Below, piece by piece: positions 1 through 6,542 of a stretch of 12,634 nt of DNA (positions are counted from its first letter, which is position 1; every line of letters begins with the position of its first letter). Source of the DNA: SZUA-186 sp039714155 (GTDB lineage: Bacteria; Pseudomonadota; Gammaproteobacteria; UBA9214); the NCBI GenBank assembly GCA_039714155.1, contig JBDLJX010000074.1:1-12634 (forward strand), given 5' to 3'. The notes under the pieces are model-generated. The model was given only the letters and a program-made list of their open reading frames with translations. It did not search any database and was not told the DNA's origin. The translations under genes were made by a program, and so were the position numbers.

Positions 1-1382
1 GGCCGCTTTTTCGGCCGCCAGGACTCCGGTGTAAACAGACCCGGCAGTTCAGGTTGTTCCAGAACCTTGTGTGACATGATGAACGAGGTGGCCGACCAGA
101 TCTGGTAACGGTTGGCACGTCGCCCGACAAGCCGCCCCGTGTGACCATCGTAATATTCCGGCCAATGATCCTCCGGCAGTCGCTTCATGGCCTGGTCCAT
201 GGCCTGCTGCGCCATATCCAGCCGGCCCATGCGTACAGCCGCAGCGGTAAGCGACTGCAGCAGTACAGGCCAGTTACCGCCGTTATGGTAAGACCAGGGC
301 ACGTTCTTGGGGTCGCTCCCGGTCACCAGTTTCCATTCGTCACCTTCCAGGGCCGGATAGCAGATCTTTGCCGGCATGCTGCCGACCAGATCTTCCCGGC
401 GCGCCTCGTACAGGTTGAGAATGGCCTGTGCCTGCTCTGCGTAGACCAGTCCGAACTGTATGGCGAGGAGATTCCCTCTGGCAAAAAACCTGAAGTCCAT
501 TCTGCCCGGGCCGAGATTACCCACCAGGTAACCCGCATTGTCCGGCAGCCAGTCGACCAGCCAGTCCGGAATGGATTCCGGGTAGACGTTGAGCATATTG
601 ACGGTACCGTCACCAAACTCCTCGGTATCGAAGCGATGAATCTCGTTCAGCCGCTCCAGATCCAGCCAGTAGAAAAGCCGCAGATAGGACCGCAGTGCCT
701 GGCGACGCTGCAGCGCCAGTTTGGCGAGGGCATGGTTTTCCTTCGCGGGCTCGAGCAGTTCGCGGCCGACCTCCAGCGTTGCATAGAGCAGCACCTGGAT
801 TTCCAGCGGGTGTCCGTGCACGCCCAGACGACGGTCAATCATGAACGAACCATCAGGCACCAGCAGCGTCGGAAAATCCTCGAAGGACTCCCGCAACAGC
901 AACTGCAGTATCTGTCGAATGGTCTCCTGGACTTCAGGCCGCTCGACCAGCGCATGATCATCCGTGATACGCACGTAGACACCCAGCAGCAGCATCCACC
1001 ACAGCATGGAATCCACGGGTGTGACGCGGCCGATGGCCTTGTCGCCAAAATCGGCATGCAGTGTTTCCTGGCCGTTTTTATCCGCAATCACCCGGAAACT
1101 GGCCGGCATGACCCCGCTGACCAGTTCATGGCCGGCATCGGCCTTGCGCCGGCTGTGCAGTTCGAGAACGGTGACAAGAAAGTTTCTGACGATATCGTAT
1201 TCACCATCGGCGAGGAAAACCATGGCCGAGGAGGCAAAGTCGCGGACAAAACAATCCTGATAGTTCTCCGCGGCGATGCCTTCCGGATCGCAGGCTGCCA
1301 TGGTGCCGACCGGTTCACCGCGGTAATGGATAATCGAGTCGCGCAATACCTTGTATGCAGACTGCAGTGCAGCTTCAATCAT
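1..1382 (-). CDS. GH100 alkaline/neutral invertase, C-terminus cut by window edge
   Basis: Predicted cytoplasmic invertase hydrolysing sucrose to glucose and fructose. It stays open to position 1, giving 460 visible residues; family members are about 460-480 long, so only a few C-terminal residues are probably missing. Numbered from the ATG at 1382, it shows MAACDPEG then YQDCFVRDF (41-49), DGSFMIDRRLGVHGHPLEIQ (177-196), GPGRMDFRFFARGNL (291-305), PAKICYPALEGDEW (337-350), DPKNVPWSYHNGGNWP (357-372) and WPEYYDG (407-413). These are hallmark GH100 blocks; by analogy to cyanobacterial InvA the catalytic pair would be the Asp of the DGSFMID block and Glu409. The start is uncertain: ATG 1382 overlaps glk by only 8 bp, while in-frame ATGs at 1415 and 1433 overlap it more and none has a strong ribosome binding site. 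It is the downstream partner of glk. A 454-codon opposite-strand frame across it is spurious. Confidence 0.93.
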   Translation of the reverse strand, partial: MIEAALQSAYKVLRDSIIHYRGEPVGTMAACDPEGIAAENYQDCFVRDFASSAMVFLADGEYDIVRNFLVTVLELHSRRKADAGHELVSGVMPASFRVIADKNGQETLHADFGDKAIGRVTPVDSMLWWMLLLGVYVRITDDHALVERPEVQETIRQILQLLLRESFEDFPTLLVPDGSFMIDRRLGVHGHPLEIQVLLYATLEVGRELLEPAKENHALAKLALQRRQALRSYLRLFYWLDLERLNEIHRFDTEEFGDGTVNMLNVYPESIPDWLVDWLPDNAGYLVGNLGPGRMDFRFFARGNLLAIQFGLVYAEQAQAILNLYEARREDLVGSMPAKICYPALEGDEWKLVTGSDPKNVPWSYHNGGNWPVLLQSLTAAAVRMGRLDMAQQAMDQAMKRLPEDHWPEYYDGHTGRLVGRRANRYQIWSATSFIMSHKVLEQPELPGLFTPESWRPKKR

Positions 1383-2385
1383 TGCCGGACAGTGCCCCGT
1401 ATACAGCCGGTCCATAGAGTGCCGTTCTGTCATTCAGGATTACCCGTACCGGCACCGACTCCAGCAGCGGTTGCATACGACCCTTGGACCGAAAGCCCTG
1501 CATGAACTGTTCCCCCTCCAGCTTCTCGATGATCTTTGGAGCGATCCCTCCCCCCAGATACACACCCCCGGTCGCCATCATCTTGAGAGCCAGGTTGCCG
1601 GCCTCGACGCCATAGAAGTGCACGAACAGATCGAGCGCCTCGACACAGATCTCGTCCCGTGCCTGCAGTGCCGCCTGTGATATCGCAGCCGCAGGGTCTC
1701 CCGCACGCATGGATTCGGCCAGCCAATCGGGCGCCTCACTGTTGCGATACGCCCGCAAAAACCCGTGTATGTTCACGAGTCCAGGGCCCGACAGCACACG
1801 CTCCCAGCTGACGTGTGCAAAGCGGTCGAGCAGATAACGAAGTAATTCGAACTCCAGTTCATTGGCAGGACTGAAATCCGTGTGCCCGCCCTCCGTAGCA
1901 AAAGGTCGATGGCGTCGACCGTCTCTATACATGCCGGCCTCACCAAGACCAGTGCCCGCCGCAATGACCGCCGCGTTCCCTGCCGGGTCCCGATCCCCCT
2001 CCTGCAATACATAAAAGTCATCGGCATCCAGGGCCTGAATGCCCCAGGCATTGGCTTCGAGATCGTTCAGCAGCGCCACCTGTGTAATCTCCAGTTCAGC
2101 GCCAAGGTCTCTGGCAACCAGTCGCCAGGGCAGATTGGTAGTCTCGACCACCCCGTTCCTGACCGGCCCCGCCACACCAAAACAGGCAGATTCACATCCA
2201 CACTGACGGCTGCTCAGGAACAGTTGCACGATCTCGGCGAACGTCCGGTAGTCGCGACTGGGATAGACTTCCTCCGCAACAGTCTGCAACGTGGCGCCCG
2301 TAACATCACCCATGACATCAAACACTGCGAGCCGGGTTTTGGTGCCGCCAATGTCACCGGCGAGAATGCGTACTTTCTGATTCAT
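1375..2385 (-). CDS. glk: glucokinase
   Basis: ATP-dependent glucokinase of the bacterial Glk family, phosphorylating glucose to glucose 6-phosphate in the cytoplasm. The 336-residue length is close to the family norm (E. coli Glk is about 321). Visible motifs are the phosphate-binding DIGGTKTR (11-18), FGVAGPVRNG (69-78), LLNDLEANAWGI (105-116) with the expected catalytic Asp108, the adenosine-side AAGTGLGEA (142-150), EGGHTDF (165-171) and GGVYLGGGI (273-281). It is the first gene of a minus-strand pair; its stop overlaps the start of the GH100 invertase by 8 bp, suggesting translational coupling and a sucrose-to-G6P module. The ATG has only a weak purine tract (AGGCGG about 10 bp upstream). 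A TATAGT-like -10 element can be read on the minus strand near 2460, but no well-spaced -35 element accompanies it, so no promoter is called. Confidence 0.96.
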   Translation of the reverse strand: MNQKVRILAGDIGGTKTRLAVFDVMGDVTGATLQTVAEEVYPSRDYRTFAEIVQLFLSSRQCGCESACFGVAGPVRNGVVETTNLPWRLVARDLGAELEITQVALLNDLEANAWGIQALDADDFYVLQEGDRDPAGNAAVIAAGTGLGEAGMYRDGRRHRPFATEGGHTDFSPANELEFELLRYLLDRFAHVSWERVLSGPGLVNIHGFLRAYRNSEAPDWLAESMRAGDPAAAISQAALQARDEICVEALDLFVHFYGVEAGNLALKMMATGGVYLGGGIAPKIIEKLEGEQFMQGFRSKGRMQPLLESVPVRVILNDRTALYGPAVYGALSGND

Positions 2386-2531
2386 TATGCCCGACCGCCT
2401 GCTACCGGCTCCCTGTATTGTGCGGTAATGTCTATCGCATCCACCCTCTGGCGAGCACTATAACAGACCGCCGGTTTCAATAAAAAAGCAGCAGCACCAG
2501 CGAATACAAGCAGTCAGTCAGGAATGCCTGA

Positions 2532-2626
2532 TGCTGGTTCAACCCGGTAAAGACAGGTATTATTGCCACGCAAGCGCACGAAAAGATAACTGTCTTAAAA
2601 GAGTTTTTACCGTGTGCTTCCGTGGC
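2532..2626 (+). repeat. Dispersed directional palindromic repeat, copy 1
   Basis: The palindromic part runs from 2565 to 2626. Its left arm, GCCACGCAAGCGCACG, pairs imperfectly with the right arm CGTGTGCTTCCGTGGC around a central AT-rich stretch. To its left, 2532-2564 matches the minus-strand flank of copy 2 (9585-9553) ungapped at 26 of 33 positions, so the repeat is longer than the palindrome and has a direction. Weaker similarity continues left to about 2517. The repeat lies in the 329-bp gap between glk and the phosphate transporter; apart from it I see no gene or clear promoter there. Confidence 0.8.
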
Positions 2627-2703
2627 TGTTAACGTTATTCTTTGCGCCAGGCCGACCCTTTTACAACCAGGCTTCTGCCCGTCAGCCGATACTGCGTCTT
2701 ACC

Positions 2704-2709
2704 AGAGGG
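2704..2709 (+). promoter_or_regulatory. Ribosome binding site fixing the Na/Pi cotransporter start
   Basis: AGAGGG sits 5 bp before the ATG at 2715. The frame is open back to a GTG at 2622, but that codon lies inside the dispersed repeat and its extra 31 residues look unrelated to the family, so the ATG is preferred. Confidence 0.75.
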
Positions 2710-2714
2710 TATCG

Positions 2715-4526
2715 ATGAGATCACTGCAACTTGAGCATGAGTCAGCGCATGCCATCCGTTCCCATCTGGTTCGGACGGGTCTCGCAGTCATGTTGCTGAC
2801 GATTACATTTTACGTCTTCGCCGTGGAACCGGGCGTCACGACAGAATCCCCGGACTGGCTGCAGTTGTGCCTCAACCTGTTCGGTGGACTGGCTCTCTTT
2901 CTCGGCGGACTGCAAATGTTGTCCGAGGGGATGAAAAAAGCCGCTGGCCAGGCATTGACAACGGTGCTGGCAAAGCTCACAACCAATCGCTTCAAGGGCG
3001 CGCTGACCGGCGCTTTCGTTACGGGCATTCTCAATTCCTCGACGGTAACCACCTTGCTGGTCGTGGGTTTTATCAGCGGCGGCATGATGACCCTTGCCCA
3101 GTCGGTCGGGGTGATCATGGGCGCCAACATCGGTAGCACGGTGACGGCCCAGTTGCTGGCTTTTAACCTGTCGGCCTATTCCCTCGGTCCGGTCGCCATA
3201 GGTTTTTTCATGCTGTTCACCGCCAAACAGGAGAAGGTGAAATACTACGGCATGATGATCATGGGCATCGGCCTGGTGTTCTACGGCATGGGGCTGATGA
3301 GTGATGCGATGGTCCCCCTGCGCAGCTACGCGCCCTTCCTGGAAATACTGGAAGGTTTGGAGCGGCCGCTGGCGGGTATTGCCGCCGGAGCGATATTCAC
3401 TGCCATCGTGCAGTCCTCCGCTGCCACGGTCGGTATTGCCATCGCGATGGCGAGTGAAGGGTTACTGGCGCTACCGGCGGGTATCGCGCTGGCGCTCGGC
3501 GCCAACATCGGCACGGCCGTGACAACTGCGCTGATGGGTATCCTCAGTGCCAAGTCGACGGAGGCCGTACGTGCCTCTGTCGTGCATGTCGCTTTCAATG
3601 TTATAGGCACCCTGATATGGCTGCCTCTCATATGGCTACTGGTAGACATGGCGGTCTGGATATCCCCATCCAGCCCGGAGCTGGACGGAGTGGCCCGCGC
3701 GGCGTCGGATGTCCCGCGTCAGATCGCCAATGCCAATACGCTGTTCAATGTAATCAACACCCTGTTGTTTATCGGCTTCACCGGCTGGTTCGCAAAACTG
3801 GCAGAGCGCCTGGTAGCGGAGCGCATTCCTCCGGCGGGCGTTATTGTGGAACCCGAGTTTCTGGATGAAGCGGCGCTGGCCGCACCGTCCGTAGCGCTTC
3901 AGCTGGTGCGGCTGGAGCTGGGGCGGGTTGGAGCGATTACCCTCGGCATGCTGGAAGATGTCGTGCCCGCCCTGAGAGATCAAGACATAGAACGCCTCGA
4001 GGACATTGCCCGTCGCGACGATGAGGTCGATATCCTCGAGGCGGAGATACTTAATTACCTGGGGAAGCTTCGCAGGGGGACGCTAACCGAACAGGAAGGT
4101 TTTGAATTCCAGGGGTTGATGATGGCGACGGACAATCTGGAGAGTCTGGCAGACGTTATCGAGACCGATATCGTTGCTTTGGCCCGCAAGGCGGCCGATA
4201 TTAAATCCGCGCCGGGCGATGAAACTCGAAGAATGTTGCGGGAGCTTCACATTTCCGTGACCAAATCCGTGGAGCTCGCCGTACAGGCAATCCGTGATAA
4301 GGACCAGCGGGCGGCTGAGTCGGTGTTAATGATGAAAGATACTCTCCGGGAACAGTCAGAGCAGTTGCTGGCGCGGAAGGCGACGCGACTCACTGCAGAT
4401 GATCCGGATTACCTGGCGCTGGTGAGGCTGGAGATGTCGTTCGTTGATCAGATGCGGCAAATCTATACGCTGGCAAAACGCATCGCCAAGGTCGTTCTGC
4501 CGCCGGTGCTCGCTCAACGCGATTGA
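2715..4526 (+). CDS. Na+/phosphate cotransporter with C-terminal PhoU-like domain
   Basis: Inner-membrane Na+:inorganic phosphate symporter of the NptA/PNaS family, 603 residues. A hydrophobic N-terminal segment (about 18-36) is followed by two inverted Na/Pi cotransporter repeats. The first carries GILNSSTVTTLLVVGF (about 104-119) and GANIGST (136-142); the second carries AIVQSSAATVG (230-240) and GANIGTAVTTA (262-272). The cytoplasmic C-terminal part, from about residue 395, is helical and charged and resembles PhoU, as in many bacterial members. In the first repeat the usual QSS signature reads NSS (Asn107), while Gln233 is kept in the second. It is divergent from glk and convergent with the stress-protein gene. 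No clear PhoB box was found upstream, so phosphate control is unproven. Efflux rather than uptake is possible, as shown for some relatives. Confidence 0.93.
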   Translation: MRSLQLEHESAHAIRSHLVRTGLAVMLLTITFYVFAVEPGVTTESPDWLQLCLNLFGGLALFLGGLQMLSEGMKKAAGQALTTVLAKLTTNRFKGALTGAFVTGILNSSTVTTLLVVGFISGGMMTLAQSVGVIMGANIGSTVTAQLLAFNLSAYSLGPVAIGFFMLFTAKQEKVKYYGMMIMGIGLVFYGMGLMSDAMVPLRSYAPFLEILEGLERPLAGIAAGAIFTAIVQSSAATVGIAIAMASEGLLALPAGIALALGANIGTAVTTALMGILSAKSTEAVRASVVHVAFNVIGTLIWLPLIWLLVDMAVWISPSSPELDGVARAASDVPRQIANANTLFNVINTLLFIGFTGWFAKLAERLVAERIPPAGVIVEPEFLDEAALAAPSVALQLVRLELGRVGAITLGMLEDVVPALRDQDIERLEDIARRDDEVDILEAEILNYLGKLRRGTLTEQEGFEFQGLMMATDNLESLADVIETDIVALARKAADIKSAPGDETRRMLRELHISVTKSVELAVQAIRDKDQRAAESVLMMKDTLREQSEQLLARKATRLTADDPDYLALVRLEMSFVDQMRQIYTLAKRIAKVVLPPVLAQRD

Positions 4527-4580
4527 GCTTGTGTGCCAACCTGAAATGCCATTACGAGCGGATTAGTGGACACTTACCGG

Positions 4581-4603
4581 CAGGGCGCAACTCAATTGCC
4601 CTG
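4581..4603. terminator. Possible bidirectional terminator hairpin
   Basis: CAGGGC and GCCCTG form a perfect 6-bp stem around an 11-nt loop in the 80-bp gap between the convergent phosphate transporter and stress-protein genes. There is no T-tract, so this rests on position and the stem alone. Confidence 0.35.
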
Positions 4604-4606
4604 TCA

Positions 4607-5053
4607 TCACTCCAGTACAGGAACGAACATTATCGGGCGAGAGCAATTGCTCAGCAGACCTTGTTCCGTAACATCCACTAATGCACCGTATAACACGCCA
4701 TGTCTATGACATCCTAAAACAATCAGGTCAATATCCAGTCGGTCAGATTCTTTCAGTATCGTTCTGATTGTTGCGCCTTTGACCAGGAGAGCTTTGGCAT
4801 CAACATCCCGATCACGCAGACATTGCGCGAGATGCTGCAGAAAATCATGTTCATGGCGAAGCTCGGCAGCGACCTCCCGGCGTAACATTTTGCTGTCCAC
4901 ATTAAAGGGGGTGGGTTGGCGCGAATGTGGGGCAATGTGGAGAATCCACACCTTACTCGAAAAGGCGCTTGCCAATTCAATGGTTCGCTCCATTATGGGT
5001 GATGCTGTTGTTGTGGTCTCACAATCATCGATGGCCACGAGTATATTTTTCAC
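4607..5053 (-). CDS. universal stress protein (UspA family)
   Basis: Small cytoplasmic UspA-fold protein, 148 residues, typical for a single-domain member. It begins KNILVAIDD with the conserved Asp9 and ends with the family-typical CSRPIMFVPV strand. The loop GCHRHGVLYGALVDVTEQG (114-132) aligns with the nucleotide-binding GxHGxG...GS/T loop, but an Arg replaces the second Gly and Asp-Val replaces the usual Gly-Ser, so ATP binding is doubtful. The start is the GTG at 5053, preceded by AAGGAG with 8 bp spacing; an upstream ATG at 5095 has no such signal and would add 14 residues before the conserved first strand. A perfect FNR/ANR box lies about 90 bp upstream, so induction under low oxygen is likely, as known for several Pseudomonas Usp genes under Anr. 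It lies downstream of ppk2 on the same strand, 235 bp away. Confidence 0.92.
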   Translation of the reverse strand: MKNILVAIDDCETTTTASPIMERTIELASAFSSKVWILHIAPHSRQPTPFNVDSKMLRREVAAELRHEHDFLQHLAQCLRDRDVDAKALLVKGATIRTILKESDRLDIDLIVLGCHRHGVLYGALVDVTEQGLLSNCSRPIMFVPVLE

Positions 5054-5061
5054 AGGTGATA

Positions 5062-5067
5062 CTCCTT
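5062..5067 (-). promoter_or_regulatory. Ribosome binding site fixing the GTG start of the stress protein
   Basis: AAGGAG on the minus strand, 8 bp before the GTG at 5053. It is the best Shine-Dalgarno match in the region and places the start exactly where family alignments begin (KNILVAID). Confidence 0.8.
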
Positions 5068-5135
5068 CGCTAACACGTCCGCCATTGTGCCGCACTTCGT
5101 TATGTGGAGGCTATTTCATGTACAGGCAAGATGTT

Positions 5136-5149
5136 TTGATATGGATCAA
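5136..5149 (-). promoter_or_regulatory. FNR/ANR/DNR-type operator
   Basis: TTGATATGGATCAA matches the FNR/ANR consensus TTGAT-N4-ATCAA at all ten defined positions. Its centre is about 90 bp upstream of the stress-protein GTG. If it acts as a class II activator site centred at -41.5, transcription would start near 5101, and a weak TAGCCT lies at the right place for a -10 element. The box is palindromic; strand is assigned from the downstream gene. The rest of the 235-bp gap between ppk2 and the stress-protein gene holds no gene I can support. Confidence 0.75.
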
Positions 5150-5257
5150 CTTAAAAAGCGCAACTGAACCAGTACATACGGGTAATTAGGGTAGAGTGGC
5201 GCATCGGTGGGGGACAAGTTGCTAACGAGAGGATACTCCCCGGAGCCGTATTAAATC

Positions 5258-5288
5258 GGGCTGTAGCTCATCAAAGCTCGGCCAGCCC
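5258..5288 (-). terminator. Hairpin directly after ppk2, possible terminator
   Basis: Read on the minus strand, a stem of GGGCTG/CAGCCC is stacked on AGCT/AGCT with a 6-nt loop, starting immediately after the ppk2 TAA. It is followed by GATTTAATAC rather than a clear T-run, so termination may be weak or factor-dependent, and the hairpin could instead protect the 3' end. Confidence 0.45.
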
Positions 5289-6134
5289 TTAGTACTTCTC
5301 GGTGATGAAGCGCCTGCCCTTGAGTGAGGCCTCGTCATCATACTTGTCCTTCAAGTTCCGCTTGCCCAGCTTTATCTTTTTACGCGGCAACTCCTTGTAG
5401 GGAATCTGACCAAGCAGATGGGAAATACAGTTCAGGCGGGCACGCTTTTTGTCATCGGAGGGCACAATGTACCAGGGCGCAAAATCCGTATCAGTGGACT
5501 CGAACATGGCATCCCTCGCACGTGAATAGTCATACCAGCGGTGGTAGGATTCCGTATCCATCGGGCTCAGCTTCCATATCTTCCGATCATCATCGATACG
5601 GTCCTGAAAGCGGCGTTGCTGTTCATCCATGCTCACGTCGAACCAGTACTTGATCAGGATAATGTCATTGTCGAGGAGCACCCGTTCGAACGCCGGGGTC
5701 ATTCTTAGAAAGCGCTCATACTCATGGTCGGTGCAAAAACCCATAACACGCTCGACCCCGGCACGGTTGTACCAGCTGCGATCGAACAGGACAATCTCAC
5801 CCGCCGCCGGGAAATGGCTTAAATAACGCTGGATGTACAGCTGGGTCTTTTCTCGCTCTGTCGGTGCCGGCAGGGCAACTACCTTGAATACACGTGGACT
5901 TACCCGCTCCGTAATGCGCTTGATGACACCACCCTTGCCGGCCGCATCCCGGCCCTCGAAGATGACGATGACCTTCACACCCTTCTCTTTAACCCATAGC
6001 TGCAGCTTGACGAGCTCGCCTTGCAGCTTTTCCAGTTCCTCCTCGTAACCCTTGCTGGAGAGCTTCCCCGGCCTGTTGTCGCGTGATTTTCCTGCCGGTT
6101 CCGCTGCTGCGGATTTTTTGTGTTTTTTTGCCAT
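5289..6134 (-). CDS. ppk2: polyphosphate kinase 2 (PPK2), class I-type
   Basis: Cytoplasmic polyphosphate:nucleotide phosphotransferase of the PPK2 family, which typically uses polyphosphate to phosphorylate ADP or GDP. The protein has 281 residues, the usual single-domain length. It has a Lys-rich N-terminus (MAKKHKKS), the P-loop GRDAAGKG (61-68), the conserved FDRSWYNRAGVE segment (117-128) with Asp118 and Arg119, and KYWFDVSMDEQQRRF (162-176). The start is the ATG at 6134, preceded by AAGGAAGGG with 7 bp spacing; a longer frame from 6203 lacks this signal. The single domain and sequence favour class I, but whether ADP or GDP is preferred cannot be read from sequence. It is divergent from the transaldolase/isomerase fusion and upstream of the FNR-controlled stress-protein gene. 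Confidence 0.95.
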   Translation of the reverse strand: MAKKHKKSAAAEPAGKSRDNRPGKLSSKGYEEELEKLQGELVKLQLWVKEKGVKVIVIFEGRDAAGKGGVIKRITERVSPRVFKVVALPAPTEREKTQLYIQRYLSHFPAAGEIVLFDRSWYNRAGVERVMGFCTDHEYERFLRMTPAFERVLLDNDIILIKYWFDVSMDEQQRRFQDRIDDDRKIWKLSPMDTESYHRWYDYSRARDAMFESTDTDFAPWYIVPSDDKKRARLNCISHLLGQIPYKELPRKKIKLGKRNLKDKYDDEASLKGRRFITEKY

Positions 6135-6141
6135 TGATCTG

Positions 6142-6150
6142 CCCTTCCTT
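6142..6150 (-). promoter_or_regulatory. Ribosome binding site fixing the ppk2 start
   Basis: AAGGAAGGG on the minus strand, 7 bp before the ATG at 6134. It selects this start over the in-frame ATG at 6203, whose extra 23 residues do not resemble PPK2. Confidence 0.8.
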
Positions 6151-6311
6151 AAAAAATGCCAAACAGTTGCTGCAGGGTAGCAAGAAAACGGGCCCGCAGA
6201 CATTCAGTTCAAAGGGGAAAGGGGTCGGTCATTGGTATGTGCAAGAAACACCAGCATCGATGGCGAAAGATGCGCTTTGCTACGCTCAGCACACCCTGCA
6301 GGCGCCAATGT

Positions 6312-6344
6312 CCGCTCCTGGCCTGCAGGAGCGGCCCTCTTTTT
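6312..6344 (+). terminator. Rho-independent terminator with overlapping alternative stem
   Basis: CCGCTCCTG and CAGGAGCGG form a perfect 9-bp stem with a 5-nt loop, followed by CCCTC and five Ts on the plus strand. An upstream CCTGCAGGC (6295-6303) can instead pair with GCCTGCAGG (6321-6329). That uses the loop and part of the right arm, so the two folds exclude each other, as in attenuators. No plus-strand gene precedes it within the 408-bp ppk2/transaldolase gap. It may end a short leader or small RNA, or simply block antisense transcription into the next gene. Confidence 0.6.
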
Positions 6345-6437
6345 CGCACACAAGCTCGATGCCGGCACTGAGCTGGTTTCCCTGGCAAGGAACCACCCTG
6401 CCGGATTCGTTCTGTTATCAGTCGGGCGACCGGACAG

Positions 6438-6465
6438 TTATCATGGGGCTGGCGCCTGGTATATC
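6438..6465 (+). promoter_or_regulatory. Possible sigma-70 promoter for the transaldolase/isomerase gene
   Basis: TTATCA and TATATC are separated by 16 bp, with TG one base before the second hexamer (extended -10 form). Each hexamer matches consensus at about 4 of 6 positions. It would give a leader of about 70 nt and would lie downstream of the terminator at 6312. Weak evidence. Confidence 0.3.
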
Positions 6466-6542
6466 ATCGGCTCCGCACCTTGTGATGACGGCGCCTGAGC
6501 AGTCGCCATCCCGGAAGAATACAAGTTCAGGGAGACACAGCA

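Noticed and set aside
141..1505. A 454-codon plus-strand open frame
   Set aside because: It lies opposite the GH100 invertase, whose diagnostic motifs are on the minus strand; its own translation resembles no family and crosses into glk.
2622..2714. GTG-initiated 31-residue extension of the phosphate transporter
   Set aside because: The GTG lies inside the dispersed repeat and there is a better ribosome binding site before the ATG at 2715.
2627..2714. PhoB box before the phosphate transporter
   Set aside because: I looked for CTGTCAT-type direct repeats at 11-bp spacing and found none convincing.
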